From Marsupella aquatica (lineage: Eukaryota; Marchantiophyta): 64,000 nucleotides of DNA. The stretch lies in contig OZ316891.1 in assembly GCA_973895155.1 (NCBI GenBank), positions 32,302,001 to 32,366,000 of the forward strand, read 5' to 3'. Both the position numbers and the translations under genes were made by a program. The number at the start of each line of letters is the position of its first letter. The stretch's first letter is position 1. The notes under the pieces are model-generated. The model was not told the origin of the DNA, ran no database searches, and saw only the letters and a list, made by a program, of their open reading frames with translations. This document shows positions 18,585-27,607 of the stretch, piece after piece.

Positions 18585-19982
18585 TGTGGTATGGGTGTCC
18601 CTGCAATTTTTTCTGGAAACTTGTTTATTTTTAGCATATCACAAGATTTACTTACACTTTAGACACCTTCCGGCCAACATTTACTTGTTCTGGACACTTA
18701 TAGAAATATTTGACATCTCCGGCTTTCCTGACGATTCCTAGTGTACTTTGCCCGACGCTGTGACCAGCGCCCGTTTCTTTTACTCAAGACGCTGCGGAAG
18801 CGTCCAACCTCCTCATGACGCTTTTGGCAGCGCCCGACCGCCACCAAGACTCTATGAGGATTTCGACCGACGCTGTGGAAAGCGTCAGCTTCAACACACG
18901 ACGCTGTGAGCAGCGTCCACCCTAGTATTGACGCTGTGAGCAGTGTGAGCAGCGTCCGTTGGTTTTACTTAAGACGCTTCTAGCAGCGTCCAGATTCTCC
19001 CGACGCTTCTAGCAGCGTCCGCTCAACACTTAGTTTTTGAAGTAGATTACTAGTAAAGTAGTATTCTACCACCCTTGTTGAAGTACTTATGCTGTGCTTC
19101 TCCCTTGTTTAGTTTTAAGCTTGGAAAGGCATGACTGTTCTTACCTCCTCCATTTTAGGATTCCAGCACTTATAAGACAGAGTAGAATGCTCATTTGAAG
19201 TAGAGAGAAATAGAGTTAATACTGTATTCAGAATTGAGTCTTCTGAATAGTTTTCTCCTCCTTCCATTGTAACAAGGCATGCTGTGAGTGTTTTGTATGG
19301 AAGTAAAGCTATATTGATTGAAGTTAAGATTGAATTCAAGAGATTCCTGTGGTGATTGAATTCAGTTGCAGATTTCTGAAACTCGTATTGAATTCAGTGC
19401 TAGGCTTGCTTGCAGAGTCGGGATTCGCTAGCCAATTCAAGAATAGTTAATGATAAATGAGAAGTAAATTCTGATTCTCAGAGTAGTTAGTACTGTTGCT
19501 TTGATTCTGGAATATGGTTTAGAGTTTGACTGAATTGTGTATCGCTGATGTCAAACCATGTTGACGGCATTTTAAATCATATCATTCATTTGCAATCAGA
19601 AAGCTTCTGCTTCATCAGATTGAGAATTCCATTATCATTAACCTTTGTGTTTTGAAGAGTGAGATGGATGAATTATGAGATAGATTTCATGTCTATACTG
19701 AGCCCAAATCCTTTCTGAAGGAGTGGCAGTAGCAGCTTGTAGTCTCTAAATCCTTACTCATTTCTTCTCTAATTCATAAATCAGAAGTTCAGTTACTTTG
19801 TTGTTTGTTTATTCGATTTTTTTTATTGAGAAGTGAAGTCAACATAGAGCTCAAGACTCTAAATCACTCGGAGTGATAAAAGTTATACAATTCATTCTGA
19901 AATCTGTTCTTAAAGGGATCGAAACCCTGGTTTTAGGTGAGAAGAGTCACTTTTGATACTTAGCACTATACGACATCTTTTT
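18585..19982 (+). repeat. G1 5' LTR
   Basis: Starts TGTGGTATGGGTGTCCCTGC and ends ACGACATCTTTTT directly before the PBS. Holds eight GACGCT...AGCGTC hairpins (18748-19021). Differs from the 3' LTR at two positions noted by eye (GGCATGAC versus GGCACGAC; TTCAGTGC versus TTCACTGC). Small ORFs inside it occur in both LTR copies and are not credible genes. Confidence 0.93.
18748..19021. repeat. Cluster of eight GACGCT-AGCGTC hairpins in the G1 LTR
   Basis: Each unit is GACGCT, 4 to 16 nt of loop (for example TGTGAGC, TCTAGC), then AGCGTC followed by C. The same motif recurs in the G1 leader (about 20776-20900) and between integrase and the extra ORF (27356-27545), always outside the main coding regions. 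It is duplicated in the 3' LTR (30911-31184). Confidence 0.9.
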
Positions 19983-21193
19983 GGCGCCGCTGCCGGGGAA
20001 CGAATTTAAGATTGAATTGACGTACAGGCAGTGTATGCCAGAAGGAGCTAGACGGGAGAGGAATTCACGTTCTACTATAATTGTAAAGATGCGTCATCAC
20101 TCCAGTTAAAAAGATGAAGAGCTTCCATTTTGAGGTGATGCCGTACTCTATCCAAAGCGCCCCGGAAGCTCTCTTAAGAGTATTGGAAAAATTTGTGGTG
20201 CCAAACTTAAGAGAAGAAACCGCCCTCCCACCAGAAAAGGCCTCACAGAGAGGAGCTGTTGCTCGTCAAGTTGCTTTGGAGATAGTCGAAGACACCAAAG
20301 ACACTTTGAGTGACAAGTGAAGTTATTCTAACGTTGCTCGGGACGTATGATTTGTAAAATTGTCCAACCATCCTGGTTCGTGTGACCGATGCCACCTATC
20401 CGATCTTTGGGAACATTAAGAATTAGGAATTTGAGGAATCGTTATGTTAATTCTTGGGTTCTGAGCCTGAGAGGGAGGAATGGCATACATTGGTTAACTA
20501 TCACCTGGTGGGAAGATGAAAGTTTGCATTTAGTAATATTAAGGCTGAATGGTAGGATCACACAGGAGAGATATTTAGTCATTTCCATTCGGGAGTTAGC
20601 GGAAAGAATCATGCACCAGGAATTGCGTAGAAGATTAGGAAGGAGTTAGACGTCTGATTAGTAGGATGGCCTAGTGTAGCGTACCATGTGGTAAAGAAAT
20701 TTCAGGGTGAAGGAAGTCGGAGATTATCAGGAACGCCCGGTTCCAGTAATCGCCACCGTAAAGGAGATAAGGAAGGACGCCGCGAAGAGCGTCCAATGCG
20801 ATTCGTCCCAGAAGATTCCGCAAGTCAGGACGCTTCGAGTAGCGTCCGATCCCAGTGGACGCTGTGAGCAGCGTCCGGTGGAATCTGTGACGAACCAACG
20901 TGCGCGACGCTTCTGGTGTGCCTTTCCGCGTCTCAACCTGAAGGACGCACCAGAGAAAACGAGGTTTTAGAATCTCGGCTGGTCACTGAAGGGAAGTATT
21001 AGCTACGGGATAGCAAGGGGGAGGAATCATGCAAGGGATGTTGAACGACGCTACGGGAAGTCACTTTGAGGAAGCAGGTTCATATCTCCCGGAGTGGGGT
21101 GATAACGTCGCACCTAAATGGTGACTCCTTGCATAAAGACTCCTGAGGAGCGGGTCTGGTGTCTCAAAATCACCCGTGCTTGGAGAATGAGGG
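19983..21193 (+). other. G1 primer-binding site and long untranslated leader
   Basis: The PBS directly follows the LTR. The next 1.2 kb has only short, unsupported ORFs and several GACGCT hairpins (20776-20925). It is presumed to carry packaging and translation signals. Confidence 0.6.
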
Positions 21194-24100
21194 ATGTCTG
21201 AGGGAGATCCACCGAATAAAAGAAAACCTACCAAGACCTCCAGTAATTCGGATGCTGCAAAATTAGTAGTGACCCCTCGCACATTGTTACCCGAATTCCA
21301 GTCACCAGGAGCACCTGCACCGGGTAGTGTGTGGAAACAAGTGGGATCTATTCAAGAGGCAAGTGGCTCTTTGGAAAGGCCCACGTCGACCCGACCCCTG
21401 TTTGTAAATCTTCGTTCAGGTCCAAAACTTATTGGTTCTCAAAAGACCAAGCTCCGCCAGCAGACAGTACGTTCGGTGAACCAAATTGACTCTGGTGTGG
21501 ATAGTACCACTGAGAGGGCCTTATCTCATACCGAAGGAAGAAATTTGGGTTTGCCCGAGAATACAGTTGCAGAATCGCTGGCCCAAGATAATTCTGTCGA
21601 TCTTTCACAATTGGATAATCCAGAACCACTGAGTGAAGCCGGTGGTTCGTCTTCTAGTGAGACAAGCAGCAGTTCAGGCTTGGGCAGCCCAAACCCATTT
21701 GCTACCCGATCAGCTCTTCCTTTCGTTACCCTCCTAGCTCCAACCACGATGGCTCGAAATAATGTGAGGTACGACCGGTTCTTCGGTACTTCCAAGGAGG
21801 ATGCAGAGGTGTATTTGAAAGAATTTGAAGCTGCAGCTGCATCCAATGGACAGAGTCAAGACGCTGAAAAAGCCAATCTGTTTGGTGGTCTAATGAAAAA
21901 GGGTGCTCAGAAATGGTATGACCGTTTTCCGGACAAGCAGGATTGGGGGAAATTGAAGGCTGCTTTCTTGGCCAAATATAAAGAAGAAGGAGCAGCTGCG
22001 CGTGCCTTTGCCCGAATCTCACATCTGCACATGAAGAAACATGGGTCTGTGAGGAAATATGCCGACAAATTATTGGATTTGGTAGATCAATATAATCCAG
22101 CTACCTCGAAATCTACTATCAAGGACTGGTTTATTAACGGTTTACCCTCCAGGATTGCTCGTTACGTGAGACGAGAAGGTGGCACCACTTTGGAAGAAGT
22201 ACAAGAGGCAGCCCAGAAGTACGTAGACTCGGAGATTTCAGAGAGAAAACGAGTTAAGAAGGACCTGAAGAAAGACAAAAGAAAGAAGAAGAAAACGTCC
22301 AGGTCTAAATCTGACTCGGAGACGGAATCAAGTGAAAGTAGCACTAGTGAGGAGGACGAGAGTACAAATTCGAGCACTAGTGATAGTTCAAGCTCAAGTT
22401 CCGACTCAGAATCCGTTGCTCCTAAAAAGAAGAAATCCTCTGTAAAAGGGAATAATAAAGTTCCCAACCAGAAGAAGATGGATCGCATGATGGAAGAACT
22501 CTCTGGCCAATTGTCCAAGTTGAATGTCAATATCGCCGCGGTAAAACCAGTACGAAGGTTGCCTGCTCCCATGAGAATGAACGTATGGTGCACCCGATGC
22601 AGTCAGCAGGGCCATTACCCGAACGAGTGCCCCACATTACGAACCCCGGTGAATTATGTAGATGGTCAAGAAGAGGCTGAGGAGTATGAGTACGATCCCG
22701 CGTATACCGTCCAAACAGCACCCCCTGGACAGTATTTCCCACCACCTCCTGCTTCCAGACCGACTTGGGGACCACCTAAGCCCACTTTCAATAAACCAAC
22801 GTCAAGACCACCCATGGGACCCCCGGGAAGATACCCACCACGAGGAATGCCGCGTCAAAAAGGGGCTTGTTGGAATTGTGGCCAACCTGATCATTATTCA
22901 CCCCAGTGCCCTTATCCCAAACAGGAGGTGGGGTATACACCTGTCTGTGGGAACTGTGGAAAAGAAGGACACTTACCGGTGGAATGCCCGAATCCGGCTA
23001 AGCCTAGGCTGATGGTTCGATTTGCTCAAGAGCCAGTTAAAGAAGCAAGTCGACCTGAAGCCAAGATTCGGATGGTTTATTCTGAAGAGATGGAGCAATG
23101 CAGCTTCATTCAACATATGGATGTAAATCGGGTGGAATTAAAGCCAGATTCACTTTTTCATCAACCAGTATCCGGGGTGGTGCCTGATGTCTTGGTAAGT
23201 CATTTAGTGAAACCTGAAGTAGTTGGTATGCCGAATGATCGAGTTCAGAATCGGGATAAAGTTCTGACTAATATTTACGCAACTACTCGTTCGAAGAAAA
23301 AGGAGACCAAGAAGCACGAGCATCAGAAGGTCGCGAAAGCTCCCAAGGATGAAGGGCGCAAGCCATGTAAGGAAGGCCTCGACAAAGAAGACGACCCTGC
23401 TTATGACCGATATGACCCAAAATACTTCTTGCCCGACATCTCTTTGGAAGTGAAAGACCATCTGGAAGAGCTAGTTAAGGAGCAAGTGCAATCTCCTAAC
23501 CCACCAGTAGTAGTCAAAGCTAAAGAGCCACTGAAAAATCCAGGTTATGATATTGTTGAAGATGTCAAGAATCATCCTGCACATATCACCATTGGGGAAT
23601 TATTACAGGACAATCCGGTTTATAGGCGACAGCTGAGGAGCCTCCTTGCAGGAAAACGGAGGAAGAAGAAGTTACCTTCTGTGGATGTGCTACGAACAGA
23701 GTGGGAGGACAAAGGACCGATGGAAATTGAGGTTCAAATCCAGGGGTGTGTCATTCGGAGAGTTCCTGTGGATGGAGGAGCCAGCGTTAATCTGATTACA
23801 CAGTCAGCAGCATTTAATTTGGGTTTCACTAAGTTTGAGCCCACTCCCAAGATTTTGCGCATGGCGGATCAGTCTCGTGTGGTACCCATAGGGAAGCTGA
23901 CCAAAGTAGAAACTTTGATTGCTGGTGTCCCTTTTCTGTTGGATTATGTGGTTATTAATCCGGAAATACCATCCAGCTTTCCTGTTTTGTTAGGCCGACC
24001 ATGGTTGTATAAGGCTCAAGTTCAGGTTAATTGGCAATCTCAAGAGCTTTCATTTGGGAAGCCTAAGGTGACTGTTAGTTGGGTTCCGGAACCACATTTT

Positions 24101-24247
24101 GGAGAAACACAAACAGATGATGGGTACACCTCGGATTTTTCGACCTCTTCGCTAGTCCTGCAGCCATTGGAATTTGAACTGGAGGAAGTTCGTTACTTGG
24201 AAGTTTATCTGTCTGATGCTCCCATAAAACCAACTAGGCCCTCCTGA
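21194..24247 (+). CDS. gag: G1 gag-protease
   Basis: ATG 21194 opens 1017 codons. The capsid-type gag domain lies at residues about 190-350 (YDRFFGTSKEDAEVYLKEF, AFLAKYKEEGAAARAF, WFINGLPSRIARYVRR). A Lys/Ser-rich linker follows, then three CCHC knuckles: WCTRCSQQGHYPNEC, CWNCGQPDHYSPQC, CGNCGKEGHLPVEC. A retropepsin at residues about 850-960 has VPVDGGASVNLI (DGG in place of DSG/DTG) and LLGRPWL. The ORF ends TGA-CAA-TTA at 24245-24253, and the same frame continues into RT. This 3' context (CARYYA) is the leaky stop context known from tobacco mosaic virus, so Gag-Pol may be made by readthrough. Confidence 0.92.
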   Translation: MSEGDPPNKRKPTKTSSNSDAAKLVVTPRTLLPEFQSPGAPAPGSVWKQVGSIQEASGSLERPTSTRPLFVNLRSGPKLIGSQKTKLRQQTVRSVNQIDSGVDSTTERALSHTEGRNLGLPENTVAESLAQDNSVDLSQLDNPEPLSEAGGSSSSETSSSSGLGSPNPFATRSALPFVTLLAPTTMARNNVRYDRFFGTSKEDAEVYLKEFEAAAASNGQSQDAEKANLFGGLMKKGAQKWYDRFPDKQDWGKLKAAFLAKYKEEGAAARAFARISHLHMKKHGSVRKYADKLLDLVDQYNPATSKSTIKDWFINGLPSRIARYVRREGGTTLEEVQEAAQKYVDSEISERKRVKKDLKKDKRKKKKTSRSKSDSETESSESSTSEEDESTNSSTSDSSSSSSDSESVAPKKKKSSVKGNNKVPNQKKMDRMMEELSGQLSKLNVNIAAVKPVRRLPAPMRMNVWCTRCSQQGHYPNECPTLRTPVNYVDGQEEAEEYEYDPAYTVQTAPPGQYFPPPPASRPTWGPPKPTFNKPTSRPPMGPPGRYPPRGMPRQKGACWNCGQPDHYSPQCPYPKQEVGYTPVCGNCGKEGHLPVECPNPAKPRLMVRFAQEPVKEASRPEAKIRMVYSEEMEQCSFIQHMDVNRVELKPDSLFHQPVSGVVPDVLVSHLVKPEVVGMPNDRVQNRDKVLTNIYATTRSKKKETKKHEHQKVAKAPKDEGRKPCKEGLDKEDDPAYDRYDPKYFLPDISLEVKDHLEELVKEQVQSPNPPVVVKAKEPLKNPGYDIVEDVKNHPAHITIGELLQDNPVYRRQLRSLLAGKRRKKKLPSVDVLRTEWEDKGPMEIEVQIQGCVIRRVPVDGGASVNLITQSAAFNLGFTKFEPTPKILRMADQSRVVPIGKLTKVETLIAGVPFLLDYVVINPEIPSSFPVLLGRPWLYKAQVQVNWQSQELSFGKPKVTVSWVPEPHFGETQTDDGYTSDFSTSSLVLQPLEFELEEVRYLEVYLSDAPIKPTRPS

Positions 24248-24268
24248 CAATTAACTTCATCATCGGAA

Positions 24269-26110
24269 GTGGGCCCAGCAGCAGACGAACCTCCTAATAC
24301 TGAGGCTAATAGGGATTTACACCATGATATGGGAGTGTCAGCTACCCTTGAGCCATTTGCACCAGAAGTATCCAAACTTGGACTTCAGCCGGCAAACCTC
24401 ACGGATGGAATTGTGGATCCAAAAGCTTGTCAGAAAATCGAAATTGAGCCAGGCAAGTTTTTGAATATTGGTAAGCATATCGAAGGAGAGCTACGGGAAC
24501 AGTATATCAGTTTATTAACCCAGTATAAAGATGTCTTTGCCTGGAGTCATTCTGATTTAAAAGGTATCCATCCACATTTGGGCGAACATCGTATTGACCT
24601 TATGGAAGGAGCAGTACCTGTCCGACAGAGACAGTACCGTTTGAATCCCAAATATTCCATCCTGGTTAAAGACGAGTTGGACAAGCTCACGACTGCTGGA
24701 TTTATCTACCCGGTCTTGAGTAGTGAATGGGTCTCACCAATTGTCATTGTCCCCAAAAAGCCGGGACCCGATGGTAAAACGAAAATTCGCGTTTGTCAAG
24801 ACTTCCGGAAGTTGAATGCTGCCACTCGGAAAGATCATTATCCTTTGCCATTTATTGATCTGGTACTTGATTCAGTGGCCTTGCATGAGTTATACAGTTT
24901 TTTAGATGGGTACTCTGGTTATAACCAGGTGTCCATTCGGAAGGAGGATCACGACAAGACTACGTTCACCACCGACTGGGGTACATATGCATTTACCATG
25001 ATGCCTTTTGGGCTGTGTAATGCCCCGGGTACTTTTCAGCGCATTATGATGATTATTTTTCAAGAATATTTGCGGCATTTCATGGAGATTTTTATTGACG
25101 ACTTTTGTGTTTACGGGTCAGCGGCTGAACACCTCGTCCATTTGGAGAAGACATTTCAGAAGTGTAGAGAGGCTCAGTTGTGTCTTCATCCAGAAAAGTG
25201 CTTTATTGGTATGAAGGAGGGAATTTTGTTAGGCCATGTTATTTCACAACGCGGCATTGAGGTTGATACAGAGAAGGTTAGAGTAATTATGGAGTTGCAA
25301 CCACCGACCGATTTAAAGCAGCTTTGTGCTTTTCTGGGACATGTGGGGTATTATCGTCGGTTCATTTTTAAACATGCTAATATTGCCTTACCCTTAACCC
25401 AACTGTTAAAAAGTGATGTGGAATATACATGGAATGAGGAGCGGCAGCAAGCATTCCAGTTGCTCAAGGATCGGTTAATCTCTGCACCTATTTTGTCACC
25501 CCCAGATTGGACTAAGAAGTTTCATGTCTTCATTGACTCTTCTGCATTCTGCATTGGAGCTAATCTCAGTCAGAAGGATGTGGAAAACCGTGACCATCCA
25601 ATTTACTATGCCAGCCGCCAAATGAGTGCAGCCGAGAAAAACTACTCCGTCACTGAACGGGAAGCTTTGGCCATCGTCTTTGCGTGTAAGAAATTTCGTC
25701 ACTATTTGTTGGGGTATCAGGTTACTTTTCACACTGATCATAATTCCTTAAAATATTTGGTTAACCAAGTGGATCTCTCAGGACGAGTAGCCCGCTGGGT
25801 TTTACTACTCCAAGAATTTGATTATGAAGTTCATGTCCGACCTGGCAAACATCATGAGAATGCAGACTTCCTATCTCGGTTACCTGGTCCGGAGAATCAG
25901 CATAATCTCTCCGATGAATTTCCTGACGAGCATTTGTGGCACATTGAAGGGGAGTCTTCTCGATATTTTAATATTGTGCACATGCTGCTTCATGGAACGT
26001 TCCCTGAAGGCTTTAATGCGGAAGAACGAGCTGTCTTTGCTCATAAGGTGGGTCCCTATACCATTATTCGGGGCACTTTGTTTAAACAAGGTCCTGATCA
26101 ACAATTATGA
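24269..26110 (+). CDS. pol: G1 reverse transcriptase and RNase H
   Basis: The frame continues from gag after the leaky TGA at 24245. RT core: VRVCQDFRKLN-like start, YSFLDGYSGYNQ, MPFGLCNAPGTFQR and IFIDDFCVYG (the YxDD box is F-I-D-D, as in Athila/Tat-like elements). RNase H: FIDSSAFCIGA, ERNYSVTEREALAI-like segment and FHTDHNSLKYL. It ends at TGA 26108-26110 within the RNase H/integrase linker; in sibling G2 the frame continues there (GTIQRCLE), so this stop is a lesion or a second readthrough site. Confidence 0.92.
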   Translation: MGPAADEPPNTEANRDLHHDMGVSATLEPFAPEVSKLGLQPANLTDGIVDPKACQKIEIEPGKFLNIGKHIEGELREQYISLLTQYKDVFAWSHSDLKGIHPHLGEHRIDLMEGAVPVRQRQYRLNPKYSILVKDELDKLTTAGFIYPVLSSEWVSPIVIVPKKPGPDGKTKIRVCQDFRKLNAATRKDHYPLPFIDLVLDSVALHELYSFLDGYSGYNQVSIRKEDHDKTTFTTDWGTYAFTMMPFGLCNAPGTFQRIMMIIFQEYLRHFMEIFIDDFCVYGSAAEHLVHLEKTFQKCREAQLCLHPEKCFIGMKEGILLGHVISQRGIEVDTEKVRVIMELQPPTDLKQLCAFLGHVGYYRRFIFKHANIALPLTQLLKSDVEYTWNEERQQAFQLLKDRLISAPILSPPDWTKKFHVFIDSSAFCIGANLSQKDVENRDHPIYYASRQMSAAEKNYSVTEREALAIVFACKKFRHYLLGYQVTFHTDHNSLKYLVNQVDLSGRVARWVLLLQEFDYEVHVRPGKHHENADFLSRLPGPENQHNLSDEFPDEHLWHIEGESSRYFNIVHMLLHGTFPEGFNAEERAVFAHKVGPYTIIRGTLFKQGPDQQL

Positions 26111-27220
26111 CGTTGTCTAGAGGATAGGGAACTTCCCCAAGTAATTGAAGCTTTACATTCAGGAGAAACCGGTGGGCATTATGCTGTGAATACCACAGTT
26201 AAGAAAATTTTGGATGCTGGATACTGGTGGCCTACTATGCATCGAGATACTTACAATTTTATTAAGACCTGTGATCCCTGTCAAAGGATCGGGAAGCCCA
26301 CTGCTAGTTCCAAATGGCCTCTTACGCCTATCCTTCCGTTGGCACCATTTGAGAAATGGGGGATTGATTTTATTGGCCCAATTTCTCCAGCAGCTCGGAA
26401 AAGCCGAAGCAAATATATTATTCTGGCCACTGATTATGCCACCAAATGGGTAGAGGCGAAAGCTACTCGCAAGAATGATGCTATAACCGCAGCTGCATTT
26501 CTCTTTGAGCACATTATCACCCGGTTTGGTTGTCCTTTGGAGTTGGTAAGCGATAGGGGTTTGCATTTTCTTAACTCAACTATTGAGTTAATCACTGACC
26601 TTTATCTTATCAAGCATCGCAAAACTACTCCTTACAACCCCCGAGCTAATGGCTTAACCGAGAGAGCTAATGGCATTATGGGCAAGATTCTGAATAAAAT
26701 GGTAGAATCTCACAAGACAGATTGGGATGTGAAGCTCCATTCTGCATTATGGGCTTACCGCACCGCTGAGAAGATTACAACTCTTCACACCCCCTTCTAT
26801 CTGACCTATGGCCTGAATAGTATTATTCCAATAGAATTTTCGTTACCAACGGAACGTATCTTGGTACCACACCGACTCTCTCCTTCAGATAGTCTCTCAC
26901 ATCGGTTTTCCAATATTGTTAAATTAGAAGAAGTTAGACTTTTAGCATTAGACCATACAGTCACCATTCAGAACCAGCGTAAACTTGCTTATGATAAGAA
27001 GCTGCGCGTAGTGCAGTTAGATGTTGGTGATTTAGCATTAGTCTTTGATTCTCGTTATATGCTATTTCCTGGGAAACTTCATACTCATTGGATTGGTCCT
27101 TACCGAGTTACACACATCTGGGATAATGGTTCAGTTTCATTGACTACCTTAGATGGTCACCCACTTAACACTAGAATCAATGGGTTTAGGATTAAACGGT
27201 ACTATGAGTCTTCCATTTAG
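26111..27220 (+). CDS. int: G1 integrase
   Basis: Same frame as RT. HHCC zinc-binding module (HSGETGGHYA ... CDPCQRIG), DDE core (WGIDFIGPI, LVSDRGLHF, NPRANGLTERANGI), then a C-terminal GPY-like module (DLALVFDSRY, LHTHWIGPYRVTHIW). No chromodomain. It inserts element cDNA into host DNA. The natural stop at 27218-27220 is followed by a PPT-like tract (27242-27260). Confidence 0.92.
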   Translation, partial: RCLEDRELPQVIEALHSGETGGHYAVNTTVKKILDAGYWWPTMHRDTYNFIKTCDPCQRIGKPTASSKWPLTPILPLAPFEKWGIDFIGPISPAARKSRSKYIILATDYATKWVEAKATRKNDAITAAAFLFEHIITRFGCPLELVSDRGLHFLNSTIELITDLYLIKHRKTTPYNPRANGLTERANGIMGKILNKMVESHKTDWDVKLHSALWAYRTAEKITTLHTPFYLTYGLNSIIPIEFSLPTERILVPHRLSPSDSLSHRFSNIVKLEEVRLLALDHTVTIQNQRKLAYDKKLRVVQLDVGDLALVFDSRYMLFPGKLHTHWIGPYRVTHIWDNGSVSLTTLDGHPLNTRINGFRIKRYYESSI

Positions 27221-27607
27221 AATTCCACCTGGGACAGGTTGCAATTTAAGTGGAGGGCGGTAGTTATACTTAGTTAGAATTAGTGACCCTCCCTAGTAAG
27301 TATTCGGCATATTTTTATTTTTTATTTTTTTTAGTTACTTTCAGTTTTTACATTGGACGCTGTGAAAAGCGTCCATTGTAACTCGACGCTGGGGAAGCGT
27401 CCACTTAGTTTACAAAGGACGTTGTGCAGAGGTCCGCTTTTGTATTAGTTCAGTTGCATGAGACGCTGTGAGCCGATGACTAGGCGTCTTGTACAATGGC
27501 GGATTGCGATAGCTCAACGGGACGCTGAGGAGTAAGCAGTCGCGCTTCGCCCTAGTTCACTATGGAACACGATTCTCACTGAGCTTACGGAGCTAACAAG
27601 TCACGCG
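27221..27607. other. Spacer between G1 integrase and extra ORF, with PPT-like tract and GACGCT hairpins
   Basis: The AATTTAAGTGGAGGGC tract at 27242-27260 closely copies the true PPT at 30729-30747. At least three GACGCT-type inverted motifs follow (27356-27545). The duplicated PPT suggests that the downstream segment was acquired as a unit, or that it marks an internal plus-strand priming site. Confidence 0.6.

Noticed and set aside
19115-19339. Minus-strand 74-codon ORF, present again at 31278-31502
   Set aside because: It recurs only because it lies in the two G1 LTRs; no domain, antisense to LTR transcription.
22162-22593. Minus-strand ORFs opposite G1 gag and similar shadows opposite 28639-29433, 36058-36585 and 38449-38961
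   Set aside because: They are antisense to long ORFs with recognised domains or clear coding bias and are Ser/Leu-rich mirror translations.
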